This document shows positions 17,598 through 25,829 of a DNA stretch of 64,000 bases, one piece after another. Origin of the DNA: Mycolicibacterium moriokaense. GTDB taxonomy: Bacteria > Actinomycetota > Actinomycetes > Mycobacteriales > Mycobacteriaceae. A program made the translations under genes and the position numbers. A model generated the notes under the pieces. That model saw only the letters and a program-made list of their open reading frames with translations. It ran no database searches and was not told the DNA's origin. Where the stretch lies: the NCBI RefSeq assembly GCF_010726085.1, contig NZ_AP022560.1, positions 1,240,001 to 1,304,000 on the forward strand, given 5' to 3'. Position 1 is the stretch's first letter; each line of letters opens with the position of its first letter.

Positions 17598-18239
17598 TCA
17601 GGCCGTCGTATTGGCAAGGCTCTCAATGCGATCCAACGCCTCGGTGGCCAGGATGTGAACCGGGTAGCCACCCACTGGCCCACACGTCGAGATCTCGATC
17701 GCCGCGTTGTGCGCCGCCACAAACGTGCTGTCGCAGGCCCAGTCGCTGGCCTTGAAGGACCACAGCAGGATGTTGGGTGAGCTCGACGGCACCGGCGGCA
17801 GCAACGCGAAGTCATACGAGCGACCCTTCATGTCGGTGACTTCGAACCGCGTGCCCTGGCACGACTGTAGTGTCTGCTTCGCCTGCGACAGAGCCTTTTT
17901 CGCGTCGTAGTTCGCGCGATAGACGGCGACCATCTCCTCGATGTAGGTCTCACGGCCGAGCTTGTCGACCATCCAATGGCCGCCGTCCGTCGCCGCCGGG
18001 TCCGAATCGAAGATGAAGGGCGGGTCCACTTCCTTGGCGACGCCGCTGCACTCCTCTGGCGTGACGGTGGTGAACAGGTTGCCGTCGTACTTCTCGACAC
18101 TGGGGCTCAACAGGTCAACGACCTGACCCGCGGTGATCGGTGCCACCGGGGGCGCCTTCGGTTGCGGATCGTCGATCACCTGGGTGCAGCCGCTCAGGAC
18201 GACAGCGAGCAAGAGCCCACACCCGCGTGCCGCCACCAT
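17598..18239 (-). CDS. Lipoprotein with PknH-like extracellular sensor domain
   Basis: A 213-residue protein with a lipoprotein signal: hydrophobic stretch residues 7-16 and lipobox LSGC with Cys18. The rest matches the PknH-like extracellular domain, with four further cysteines (in PEECSG, QSCQG, WACDS, STCGP) at the spacing expected for two disulfides. It has no kinase domain, so it would bind an unknown ligand at the cell surface. It converges with the acyltransferase gene, nine bases apart. Confidence 0.75.
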   Translation of the reverse strand: MVAARGCGLLLAVVLSGCTQVIDDPQPKAPPVAPITAGQVVDLLSPSVEKYDGNLFTTVTPEECSGVAKEVDPPFIFDSDPAATDGGHWMVDKLGRETYIEEMVAVYRANYDAKKALSQAKQTLQSCQGTRFEVTDMKGRSYDFALLPPVPSSSPNILLWSFKASDWACDSTFVAAHNAAIEISTCGPVGGYPVHILATEALDRIESLANTTA

Positions 18240-18256
18240 GGCTGCAAGTGTAAAAG

Positions 18257-18721
18257 CTAGCCGTCACCGGGTGCGGGCGCCGACGACATCTCCTCCAGGC
18301 AGCCTTCGGCGACAGCGTGTTTGATGCTGTCCGCCAGCCGCGGGCACGACGGCACCCGCGCCGGATCACCGCCTGCTGCCCGGATCTCGCTGAAGTAGGC
18401 ACAGCGCCGTGTCGCTTCGGTGTTCCACTGGACCGAGGTGTGCGCGGGACCGAGTTTCTTCACGTCGACCGCCACATGACAGAACCTGCAATCGATGGAT
18501 ACCAGGCCCGATTTCAGGTAGCGCTCACGGTCGCGTGCGGTGGCCTCGCGAAGCGCCGCGGCACGATCCTCATCGAAAGTCGGTGCCTTGGACCAGGATC
18601 GGGGCCCGCCGGTGGGTTGCTCACCGCCGTGGTGGTGGTCGTCGTCATCATGGACGCCGTGCAGTAGCAGCATCGACCGTGCGAGCTGGTCGACATCCGG
18701 GACGTCCTTGCGAGGCGTCAT
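18257..18721 (-). CDS. Cys/His-rich protein coupled to KshA (Rv3527 type)
   Basis: A 154-residue protein without signal peptide. Residues 21-32 (HGVHDDDDHHHG) are rich in His and Asp, and residues 78-82 (CRFCH) form a CxxCH motif followed by Cys107, Cys126 and Cys141. These suggest metal binding. Its ATG overlaps the kshA stop by four bases, so the two proteins are translationally coupled and both fall under the KstR site at 19905. The function is unknown. Plausible roles are iron delivery, Fe-S assembly or electron transfer for KshA; a c-type cytochrome is unlikely because there is no export signal. Confidence 0.78.
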   Translation of the reverse strand: MTPRKDVPDVDQLARSMLLLHGVHDDDDHHHGGEQPTGGPRSWSKAPTFDEDRAAALREATARDRERYLKSGLVSIDCRFCHVAVDVKKLGPAHTSVQWNTEATRRCAYFSEIRAAGGDPARVPSCPRLADSIKHAVAEGCLEEMSSAPAPGDG

Positions 18722-19875
18722 GAGCTTGCTTGCTCGGCTCTTTCTTTCTCTTCAGCCTGTGCCTTCAGGTTCTCCTCCACCTCGACGTGCCACTTCTCGA
18801 CGGCCGCCGTGGTGTCCACCTCGATCTCGAAGCGGTCGGTCATGTCCGGAGTGATGTCTGCGACGTCGACGTAGAACTGCTGATACCACCGGCGCATCTG
18901 GTAGACGGCGCCGTCCTCCTCGACCAACAGCGGATTCTCGATGCGCGTCTTGTGCTTCCAGATCTCAACGTCCTGTAGGAAGCCCTTGCTGACGCCTTCG
19001 GTGAACACCTCGGCGAGCCGGTTGGTGGTCTTCTCGTCGAGGCCCTTGGGCTTTTCGACGATGACCCCCCACTGCAATACGAAGGAGTTCTGCGTGACGG
19101 GGTAGTGACAGTTGATCAGGATCGACTCGGCCTTGTAGCCGGCGTAGGTGTTGTGCAGCCAGTTGATCATGAACGACGGCCCGAAGTAGGACGCCTCGGA
19201 GTCGAGGTGCGCCTCACCGTAGGTCGTGCCCATATCGCTGACGTCCGGCCGTCCGACGTTGTGCAGGTACTGCGAGGCGATGTGGCCCTCGAAGACGTTC
19301 TTGAAGTACGTCGGCAGGCCATAGTGGATGTAGAAGAAGTGCGCCATGTCGGTGACGTTGTCGATGATCTCGCGGCAGTTGCTGCCCTCGATGAGCATCG
19401 TGTTCCACCGCCAGTCGGTCCACTCGTCACTGGCGGCCTCGGGGATATCGGGGATGCGCACCTCGGGTTGGGGCGGGTTGCCCTCGTGGTCATGCCAGAC
19501 GAACAGCAGGCCGCCGCGGACGTCGGTGTGCCACGCCCTGGTCCGGGCCAAGCGTGGGGTGCGCTTGGCGTAGGGGACCAGCTTGCACTTGCCGTCACCG
19601 CCCCAGCGCCAGTCGTGGAACGGGCAGGCGACCTCGTCGCCCTTGATCGTGCCCTGCGCCAGGTTGCCGCCCATGTGACGGCAGTAGCCGTCAAGGATCT
19701 TGATCTCGCCCTTGGAGTCCGCGAAGACCACCAGCATGGTGCCGAAGATCTCCACGCCGTGCGGCTTGCCGTCCAGGTAGTTGTTCACCGGGCCCAGGCA
19801 GTGCCAGCCGCGCGCGAATCGGTCCGGAAGTGTTCCGGTGTCGATTTCGCGAACGCCTGCTGTTTCGGTAGTCAC
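18718..19875 (-). CDS. kshA: 3-ketosteroid 9-alpha-hydroxylase oxygenase KshA
   Basis: A 385-residue Rieske oxygenase, matching Rv3526 (386). The Rieske cluster ligands are Cys65, His67, Cys84 and His87 (CRH and CPFH motifs). The mononuclear iron site is in NVTDMAHFFYIH (173-184), with Asn173, Asp176, His179 and His184. KshA with the reductase KshB hydroxylates C9 of androst-1,4-diene-3,17-dione, which makes ring B open spontaneously. GTG 19875 has a GGGAGG ribosome site. The KstR site lies 30 bases upstream. KshB is not in the window. Confidence 0.95.
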   Translation of the reverse strand: MTTETAGVREIDTGTLPDRFARGWHCLGPVNNYLDGKPHGVEIFGTMLVVFADSKGEIKILDGYCRHMGGNLAQGTIKGDEVACPFHDWRWGGDGKCKLVPYAKRTPRLARTRAWHTDVRGGLLFVWHDHEGNPPQPEVRIPDIPEAASDEWTDWRWNTMLIEGSNCREIIDNVTDMAHFFYIHYGLPTYFKNVFEGHIASQYLHNVGRPDVSDMGTTYGEAHLDSEASYFGPSFMINWLHNTYAGYKAESILINCHYPVTQNSFVLQWGVIVEKPKGLDEKTTNRLAEVFTEGVSKGFLQDVEIWKHKTRIENPLLVEEDGAVYQMRRWYQQFYVDVADITPDMTDRFEIEVDTTAAVEKWHVEVEENLKAQAEEKERAEQASS

Positions 19876-19904
19876 GGTGGGCCTCCCGTTTCTGTGTCGC
19901 TAAC

Positions 19905-19918
19905 TAGAACACGTTACA
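19905..19918. promoter_or_regulatory. KstR operator, kshA/gamma-CA divergent promoter
   Basis: TAGAACACGTTACA matches all fixed positions of TnnAACnnGTTnnA. It is 30 bases upstream of kshA and 82 bases upstream of the divergent hexapeptide-repeat gene at 20001. Confidence 0.87.
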
Positions 19919-20000
19919 GTTTTTCCCGGGCAGGGCGCAATCTAAACGCATCTACCTGCCTCTTCGCGTAAGCGCCGATCACGAACTGCGGTATATCTAG

Positions 20001-20537
20001 ATGATGCCGCTGTACTCCTTCGAGGGTCGATCACCGGTCGTCGACCCCAGTGCTTTCATCGCCCCGACCGCGACCCTGGTCGGTGACGTGCACGTCGAGG
20101 CGGGTGCGTCGGTCTGGTTCAACGCTGTGCTGCGAGGTGACTACGCGCCGATCGTGGTCCGAGAGGGCGCCAACGTGCAGGACTGCTGCGTCCTGCACGC
20201 CCCGCCAGGCATCCCCGTCGACGTCGGTCCCGGCGCCACCATCGCCCACGGGTGCGTCGTACACGGCGTACACATCGGCGCCCAGGCGGTGCTGGCCAAC
20301 CACTGCACCGTCCTCGACGGCGCAGTCATCGGCGCGCGCAGCCTCATCGCCGCCCATTCACTGGTCATCGGCGGCACCAAGATCCCCGATGAGGTGGTGG
20401 TGACCGGTGCACCCGCCAAGGTTCGAGGACCCGTCGCAGGCACGGGCGCTCAGATGTGGGTGGACAGCAACCCCGGGGCCTATCAGGACCTGGCGCGGCG
20501 CTACCTCGCCGGCCTGCAGCCCGTCGAGGAAAGCTGA
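20001..20537 (+). CDS. Gamma-carbonic-anhydrase-like hexapeptide protein (Rv3525c type)
   Basis: A 178-residue left-handed beta-helix protein made of hexapeptide repeats through about residue 140. The gamma-carbonic-anhydrase metal ligands are present as His66, His83 and His88, along with the RGD of the Arg-Asp pair (45-47). Related proteins include PaaY-type thioesterases, so either carbonic anhydrase or thioesterase activity is possible; a CoA thioesterase would fit the neighbourhood. ATG 20001 and 20004 are both possible starts and neither has a ribosome site, so the message may be leaderless. It shares the KstR intergenic region with kshA. Confidence 0.75.
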   Translation: MMPLYSFEGRSPVVDPSAFIAPTATLVGDVHVEAGASVWFNAVLRGDYAPIVVREGANVQDCCVLHAPPGIPVDVGPGATIAHGCVVHGVHIGAQAVLANHCTVLDGAVIGARSLIAAHSLVIGGTKIPDEVVVTGAPAKVRGPVAGTGAQMWVDSNPGAYQDLARRYLAGLQPVEES

Positions 20538-20539
20538 CG

Positions 20540-21196
20540 CTACTGGGGCAGGCCGGTCCGTAACGCGATCTCCTGCATCTTGCCGATCTTGACGACGAAA
20601 TCGTCGGTCGTCGCGTCGCCGAGCGCACTCTGGAACTCCAGCCGCACCAAGGCGGGTCCCAGCGTGAACAGCAGCAGCGTCGCGGACTTCGAGCCGTCCG
20701 GGGACGTGCCGACTGCCATGGTGCCGTCCGTACCGACCGGAGCCGGGGTCGGCGTTGCGCCGACGACCGCCTTGTCGATATTGGGCAAGGCCTGGCGCAG
20801 TGTGGTGGACGCCGTCGCGGCATCGGGATAGATCACCACGGTGTCGATGATGGCGCGGGTGTCCTCCTCGTTGACGAACAGGGCACTCGCTCCGGGCAGC
20901 CCGCCCGGGTTGGCGGACGTCGAGCGCACCGCGAAGGTGTCCTCGGCGTCGCTGAGGTCGCCGGGCTGAAGCAGCAGACGGCTGTAGTCGACGTCCTTGC
21001 CGTCGTCGTCAGCGTCCTTGGTGGTGGTCGGAGCGGCCTGTGCTGAGGTCGTCGACGCGGGCAGACTCGGAAATCCCGTGGCCGGCTGCGGCTGGTTGCC
21101 GGTCTGCTGACAGCCGGCGACGGCGACGCACATCAACGCCGCGACCGCGGCGGCCGACATCGACTTCAAACGTGTGTGTTGGCGATGGTCAGACAT
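20540..21196 (-). CDS. Predicted lipoprotein, unknown function
   Basis: A 218-residue protein with a lipoprotein signal: basic start, hydrophobic stretch about 13-28 and lipobox VAGC (Cys29). A low-complexity Pro/Thr/Ala linker (about 34-62) follows, then a compact domain (65-218) without cysteines. I do not recognise the family; the shape is like other mycobacterial Lpp/Lpq proteins. It converges on the hexapeptide gene with two bases between them. Confidence 0.6.
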   Translation of the reverse strand: MSDHRQHTRLKSMSAAAVAALMCVAVAGCQQTGNQPQPATGFPSLPASTTSAQAAPTTTKDADDDGKDVDYSRLLLQPGDLSDAEDTFAVRSTSANPGGLPGASALFVNEEDTRAIIDTVVIYPDAATASTTLRQALPNIDKAVVGATPTPAPVGTDGTMAVGTSPDGSKSATLLLFTLGPALVRLEFQSALGDATTDDFVVKIGKMQEIALRTGLPQ

Positions 21197-21291
21197 TGCG
21201 ATCGTTTTCGTTTCGTGGCTGTGCTGGATGAGGTTCAGGTCAACACCGACGGTACCGACCTGGCCGGCGCGGGCCGCGGTACGGTGGCGGG

Positions 21292-22272
21292 ATGACGATC
21301 GGGCAGGTCGCGCAGCTGTGGCGATATCCGGTCAAGTCGCTGGGCGGCGAGCGCATCGAGATCGCCGACATCGGCGGGCGCGGTGTGCGCGGCGACCGCC
21401 TCTGGGCAGTGCGCGACGTGGAGCGCGACGTCACCTCGACGGCGCGGCGAGTGCCTGCCCTGCTGGGTGCGACCGCACGCTACGTCGATGGCGTGCCCGC
21501 AGATGCCGGGCCGGGTAACGCGCCCGAGGTCGCGATCACCTTTCCCGACGGCACCGTCCTGTCCAGCAGTGACCCCGGAGTGCACGCCAAGCTGTCCGAG
21601 CTCGCGGGCCGCGAGATGCGGCTCACGTCACTGCCGCCCGCCGAGGACACCAGCCTGCACAAGCTGAGTCGCGACGAGCGCGAGAACATGTCGATCGCGG
21701 CCCTGCGCAAGGACTTCGGCGTCACCGACGACGAGAAGTTCCCGGACATGTCGATGTTCCGGGTCACCGATCTCGCGACACTGTCCCGGTACTCGACCCC
21801 ACCGGGCATGTTCGTCGACCTGGCTCCGGTCCACGTCATGACCCAGACGAGCCTGGACACCATCGGCGCCGAACTGGGCGGCGACGACGTCGATGTCCGC
21901 CGCTTTCGTCCCAATATCCTGCTGGCGCTCGACGATTCGAACGACGGCCTGCCCGAGTCGCAGTGGACCGGCGGGCAGCTCTGCATCGGCGGGGTCGTGC
22001 TCGAGGTGACGATGCCGACGATCCGCTGTGTGGTGCCGAGTCGCGCCCAGCCCGGTTTGGACGTCGACCGTCGCATCACCAAGGCCGTCGCCGGCCGGGC
22101 GGGCCGCTGCCTGGGCAGCTACTGCTGGGTGAAGTCCGACGGGGCGGTACGTGTCGGCGACCAGGCGATGCTGCAGGAGAGTGGGCATCGCGGGCTCACC
22201 GACGCGGCCCGTCGCGCCAAGCGATTCGCCTTCGGTGTCGCGACGTCTGCGATGGAACGGCTCGGACGCTAG
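21292..22272 (+). CDS. MOSC domain protein
   Basis: A 326-residue protein with an N-terminal MOSC beta-barrel domain (QLWRYPVKSLGGE, 7-19; RGVRGDRLWAV, about 30-40) and a MOSC domain (about 150-290) containing the probable molybdenum-cofactor cysteine in PTIRCVVPSR. MOSC proteins carry or use the sulfurated molybdenum cofactor, for example in N-hydroxylated compound reduction. The partner is unknown. It overlaps the convergent NTF2-like gene by four bases at the stop. Confidence 0.78.
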   Translation: MTIGQVAQLWRYPVKSLGGERIEIADIGGRGVRGDRLWAVRDVERDVTSTARRVPALLGATARYVDGVPADAGPGNAPEVAITFPDGTVLSSSDPGVHAKLSELAGREMRLTSLPPAEDTSLHKLSRDERENMSIAALRKDFGVTDDEKFPDMSMFRVTDLATLSRYSTPPGMFVDLAPVHVMTQTSLDTIGAELGGDDVDVRRFRPNILLALDDSNDGLPESQWTGGQLCIGGVVLEVTMPTIRCVVPSRAQPGLDVDRRITKAVAGRAGRCLGSYCWVKSDGAVRVGDQAMLQESGHRGLTDAARRAKRFAFGVATSAMERLGR

Positions 22273-22685
22273 ATCTTGCGTGCGCTCGCGGTGGCCTTGT
22301 CGAGCTCCCAGAATGCCCGCAGCGCAACGATCTTGCCCTCGTCGTTCACGCGATAGGTGAACACACCCTCGGCCTTGACCTCGTAGCCGGCCGCCCTGAT
22401 CACGATGTGGCCGACGTTGGCCTCCTCGTTGCCGCACTGATAGGTCTTCTCGAAGTTGAAGGTCAACTCGCTCGGTGCGATCGCCATGTCGTAGAACTTG
22501 GCGATCGCCTCCTTACCGCGGTGGCCCTTGCCTTCGGGGTCGAAGTGCGACGGTCCGATCGGATCCTCGACGATGGCGTCGTCGGCGAAGTTGGCCAGCC
22601 ACGCTTCCTTGTCGTGGGCGATCGCCGCCTCCCGCGAGCGCTTGCCCGCCAGGTGAACCGGTGCCTGCGGGTTGGTGACCGACAT
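22269..22685 (-). CDS. NTF2/ketosteroid-isomerase-like protein
   Basis: A 138-residue SnoaL/NTF2-fold protein. The segment ADDAIVEDPIG (34-44) closely matches the part of steroid delta-5-3-ketoisomerases that holds the catalytic base, here Asp41. The Tyr and second Asp of the isomerase oxyanion hole are not found at the expected positions, so activity may differ or be lost. ATG 22685 follows the LLM gene stop by two bases, which makes it the last gene of the DUF35-ltp4-ltp3-LLM operon and suggests a steroid ligand. Start chosen because upstream in-frame codons lie inside the LLM gene. Confidence 0.72.
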   Translation of the reverse strand: MSVTNPQAPVHLAGKRSREAAIAHDKEAWLANFADDAIVEDPIGPSHFDPEGKGHRGKEAIAKFYDMAIAPSELTFNFEKTYQCGNEEANVGHIVIRAAGYEVKAEGVFTYRVNDEGKIVALRAFWELDKATASARKI

Positions 22686-22687
22686 GG

Positions 22688-23575
22688 TCAGTCCTGCCAT
22701 CCCGAGTGGATGTACGTCTCGGCGAAACGCTTGAGCGCGTCCTTCTTCTGCTCCACCGGCGCGTCGAATCCGAGTCCTTCGAACACCCACGGCATCCCGA
22801 TCCAGTCGGTGACACCGGCCGCCACGAGGTCGCGGTGCCCGTCGACGCCGAACTTGTCGATGCAGACGGCCTGGTACTCGAACGGGTCGTCGCCGCGGCC
22901 GGCCTCCGCCAGCATCTTCTTGAGCTTTCCGATGGTCTCGGCCAGTTGGTCGCAGGTCATCATCGCGCTCGTCCAGCCGTCGCCGATCCGCACGGCCCGC
23001 TTCAGCGCGACGTCGGTGTGGCCGCCGACGTAGAACGGCACCGGCTCCGACGGCGCGGGACTCATCTGCAACCTGTCGAAGTCGTAGAACTCGCCGTGGA
23101 ACTCGACCATGCCGCCGCCGAGCACCAGCTTGATCACGTCGATCATCTCGTCCACGCGCTTACCGCGCTTCGCGAAGGGCACCCCGCACCACTCGAATTC
23201 CTCCGGCGCCCAGCCGATTCCGACACCGAAGCCGAACCGGTTATTGGTCAGGTTCGCCACCGAGCCGACCTGACGGGCCAGCAGCAGCGGATTGCGTGAA
23301 CCGAGCTTCATCACGTTGGTGTAGAACCGAAGCTTCGACGTCACCGCGCCCATCGCACCCGCGAGGATCAGTGGGTCGACCCACGGGGTGTTCTCATCCC
23401 ACATCCGTGAACCGTCGGCGGTGTATGGGTAGGCCTCCGACTGCTTCTCCATGTAGAAGATCGAGTCGGGCAGCGCGATGTTGTCGAAACCGAGCTCCTC
23501 TGCGGTCTTGGCGATCTCGATGAGCTGGTCGAGCGGGCTCATCGCCACGCTGACGGTGTACTTCATGCGAGTCAT
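22688..23575 (-). CDS. LLM-class F420-dependent oxidoreductase
   Basis: A 295-residue luciferase-like monooxygenase-fold protein. Family features are the N-terminal strand with the AKTAEELGFDNIALPD segment (22-37), VTSKLRFYTNV (about 78) and the GFGVGIGWAPEEFEWCG loop (about 115-131), typical of mycobacterial F420-using enzymes. The substrate is unknown. The start overlaps the ltp3 stop (ATGA), so it is cotranscribed with the C24-side-chain lyase genes and may act on a sterol intermediate. A second LLM gene is at 26881 on the other side of the shared promoter. Confidence 0.78.
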   Translation of the reverse strand: MTRMKYTVSVAMSPLDQLIEIAKTAEELGFDNIALPDSIFYMEKQSEAYPYTADGSRMWDENTPWVDPLILAGAMGAVTSKLRFYTNVMKLGSRNPLLLARQVGSVANLTNNRFGFGVGIGWAPEEFEWCGVPFAKRGKRVDEMIDVIKLVLGGGMVEFHGEFYDFDRLQMSPAPSEPVPFYVGGHTDVALKRAVRIGDGWTSAMMTCDQLAETIGKLKKMLAEAGRGDDPFEYQAVCIDKFGVDGHRDLVAAGVTDWIGMPWVFEGLGFDAPVEQKKDALKRFAETYIHSGWQD

Positions 23576-24753
23576 TGCTCGGCCGCCGGCTTATCGGAAC
23601 TGACCACCCACATCGAGAAGTACTGTGCACCACCGCCGTACGCGTGACCGAGCGCCTTGCGGGCACCCTTCACCTGGTGGTCGCCCGCCTTGCCCATCAC
23701 CTGGATCGCTGACTCTGCGAACCGGATCATGCCCGAAGCGCCGATCGGATTCGACGAGAGCACGCCGCCGGATGCGTTGAACGGAATCCGGCCGGTGATC
23801 TCGGTTTCGCCTGCCTCGGTGAGCTTCCAGCCCTCACCCTCGGGCGCGAAGCCGAGGCTTTCCAACCACATCGGCTCGTACCAGGAGAACGGCACGTACA
23901 CCTCGGCCGCGTCGATCTCGTCGATCGGGCTCTTGATCCCGGCGTCCTTCCACAGCGCGGCGGCGGCGTCGCGGCTGGCCTGCGGGTTGACCTGGTCACG
24001 GCCCGCATACGCCAGGGGTTCGGTGCGCAGCGAGGTGGCGTGGATCCATGCCACGGGGTGACCGTCGGCAACCCGGGCATCGGCGGCCGCCTCGTCGCCG
24101 ATCACCATCGCCGCTGCGCCATCCGACGACGGGCAGGTCTCGTCGTAGCGGATCGGATCCCACAGCATCGGTGATTCCAACACCTTCTCGACGGTGATGT
24201 CGGGCTGGTGTAGATGCGCCAGCGGGTTCTTGGCGCCGTTGCGCCGGTCCTTCACCGCCACCATCGCGCCGATGTGGCTCGGGGCGCCCGAGCGGCGGAT
24301 GTATGCGCGCACGTGCGGGGCGAAGTAGCCACCCGCCCCGGCTCCGACCGGTTTGGTGAACGGCACCGGAATGCTCAACGCCCACATGGCGTTCGACTCC
24401 GACTGCTTCTCCCAGGCCATCGTCAGCACGCGCTTGTACTTGCCCGATTGCACCAGGCTGGCCGCGACGATCGCGGTGGACCCGCCCACCGAGCCGGCGG
24501 TGTGCACGCGGATAAGCGGCTTGTTCGTCGCGCCCGTGGCGTCGGCCATGAACAACTCCGGCATCATCACGCCTTCGAAGAAGTCGGGTGCCTTGCCCAC
24601 CACCACGGCGTCGATGTCGGCGAACGTCGAACCGGAGTCCTGAAGCGCCCTGTCGATGGCTTCGCGCACCAAGCCGTTCATCGACACGTCCTTGCGCTTG
24701 GCGACGTACTTCGTCTGCCCGGTGCCCAGCACCGCTGCGAGTTGCTTGGCCAC
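23572..24753 (-). CDS. ltp3: Ltp3: thiolase-fold lyase (Rv3523 type)
   Basis: A 393-residue SCP2-thiolase-like protein matching Rv3523 (394). The thiolase nucleophile region reads RVHTAGSVGG with no cysteine, and the HPxGA histidine motif reads NPIGASG, so both thiolase catalytic residues are absent. In Rhodococcus, ltp3 and ltp4 are required to remove C24-branched sterol side chains, so an aldol-lyase role is likely. GTG 24753 has a strong GGAGGGG ribosome site and shares one base with the ltp4 stop. Confidence 0.87.
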   Translation of the reverse strand: MAKQLAAVLGTGQTKYVAKRKDVSMNGLVREAIDRALQDSGSTFADIDAVVVGKAPDFFEGVMMPELFMADATGATNKPLIRVHTAGSVGGSTAIVAASLVQSGKYKRVLTMAWEKQSESNAMWALSIPVPFTKPVGAGAGGYFAPHVRAYIRRSGAPSHIGAMVAVKDRRNGAKNPLAHLHQPDITVEKVLESPMLWDPIRYDETCPSSDGAAAMVIGDEAAADARVADGHPVAWIHATSLRTEPLAYAGRDQVNPQASRDAAAALWKDAGIKSPIDEIDAAEVYVPFSWYEPMWLESLGFAPEGEGWKLTEAGETEITGRIPFNASGGVLSSNPIGASGMIRFAESAIQVMGKAGDHQVKGARKALGHAYGGGAQYFSMWVVSSDKPAAEQ

Positions 24754-25817
24754 TACTTCCCCTCCAGGACTGCGACGAGATTCTGTTGCAGCACAGGGCC
24801 GCTGGTCGCGTGGGCGAGCACGCGCTGCGCCGACCCGTCGAAGATGTGCCGGGCGGCGAAGCCGATCCGTTCGAGGCCGGCCGAGAACATCGGGTTGGCT
24901 GACAGCGCGCCGCCGGACGGATTGACCGTCGTCGTCGACGGCAGCCCGATCGCCTCGGCGAGGATCAACTGCTGGTGGCTGAACGGGGCATGGATCTCGG
25001 CCACTTCGATCGAGGCGGCGTCGCCGCCCGTCGCCGCCTGCGCAGACGCCGCCGTCGAGGGTGAGGTCGTCAGGTCACGCGCACCGAGTACGGGGGTTTC
25101 GATGCGGTGCTCGATGCCGGTGATCCAGGCGGGGTTCTCCCGCAACTCGCGAGCCCTGTCGCCCGCGGCGAGCACGATCGCCGACGCGCCGTCGGTGATC
25201 GGCGCGATGTCATGGCGCCGAAGCGGGTCGGCGAAGAACGGTCGCTCGAGTAGTTCGTCGATGCTCTTGGCCGGTTTCTCCGAATCGGTGCGCCCTGCCG
25301 CGGCGAACGCGTCGAGTGCGACCTGAGCCATCTGCTCGGCGGTCCACTTGCCGGCGTCCAGACCGAGCCGCGCCTGCAGGCCCGCCATCGACACCGAATC
25401 CGGCCACAGCGGCGCGACGGTGTAGGGGTCGGTCTGCAGCGCGAGCACCCGGCGAAGGTTGCCCGCCGAAGACTTGCCGAAGCCGTAGACCAGCGCGGTC
25501 TCGACCTGGCCGGTGAGCAGTTTGATGTAAGCCTCGTAGAGCGCCCACGCCGCGTCCATCTCGACGTGCGACTCGTTGATCGGCGGCACTGCGCCGATCG
25601 AATCGATCGCTGAGATGAACGAGAAGGCCCTGCCGGCAAGGTAATCCGACGAGCCCGAGCACCAGAATCCGATGTCGGTCTGCTTGAGGCCGAGTTCTTC
25701 GTAGAGCTGGTGGAAGCACGGCATCAGCATTTCGACGCCGTTGGTGGTGCCTTCGGTGCGGCGGACGTGGGGTGCGTGCGCGAAGCCCACCACTGCTACA
25801 TCTCTTGAGCTAGTCAT
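24753..25817 (-). CDS. ltp4: Ltp4: thiolase-fold lyase partner (Rv3522 type)
   Basis: A 354-residue thiolase-fold protein, the same length as Rv3522. The nucleophile region reads NESHVEMDAAW without cysteine, and the histidine motif reads NPSGGALSANPM, with Asn in place of His. It is expected to pair with Ltp3 as an aldol lyase on C24-branched sterol side chains. ATG 25817 is chosen; a TTG three bases earlier is also possible, and an AAAGGG element lies upstream of both. The gene is 13 bases downstream of the DUF35 gene. Confidence 0.87.
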   Translation of the reverse strand: MTSSRDVAVVGFAHAPHVRRTEGTTNGVEMLMPCFHQLYEELGLKQTDIGFWCSGSSDYLAGRAFSFISAIDSIGAVPPINESHVEMDAAWALYEAYIKLLTGQVETALVYGFGKSSAGNLRRVLALQTDPYTVAPLWPDSVSMAGLQARLGLDAGKWTAEQMAQVALDAFAAAGRTDSEKPAKSIDELLERPFFADPLRRHDIAPITDGASAIVLAAGDRARELRENPAWITGIEHRIETPVLGARDLTTSPSTAASAQAATGGDAASIEVAEIHAPFSHQQLILAEAIGLPSTTTVNPSGGALSANPMFSAGLERIGFAARHIFDGSAQRVLAHATSGPVLQQNLVAVLEGK

Positions 25818-25829
25818 CAATAGAGCCCT

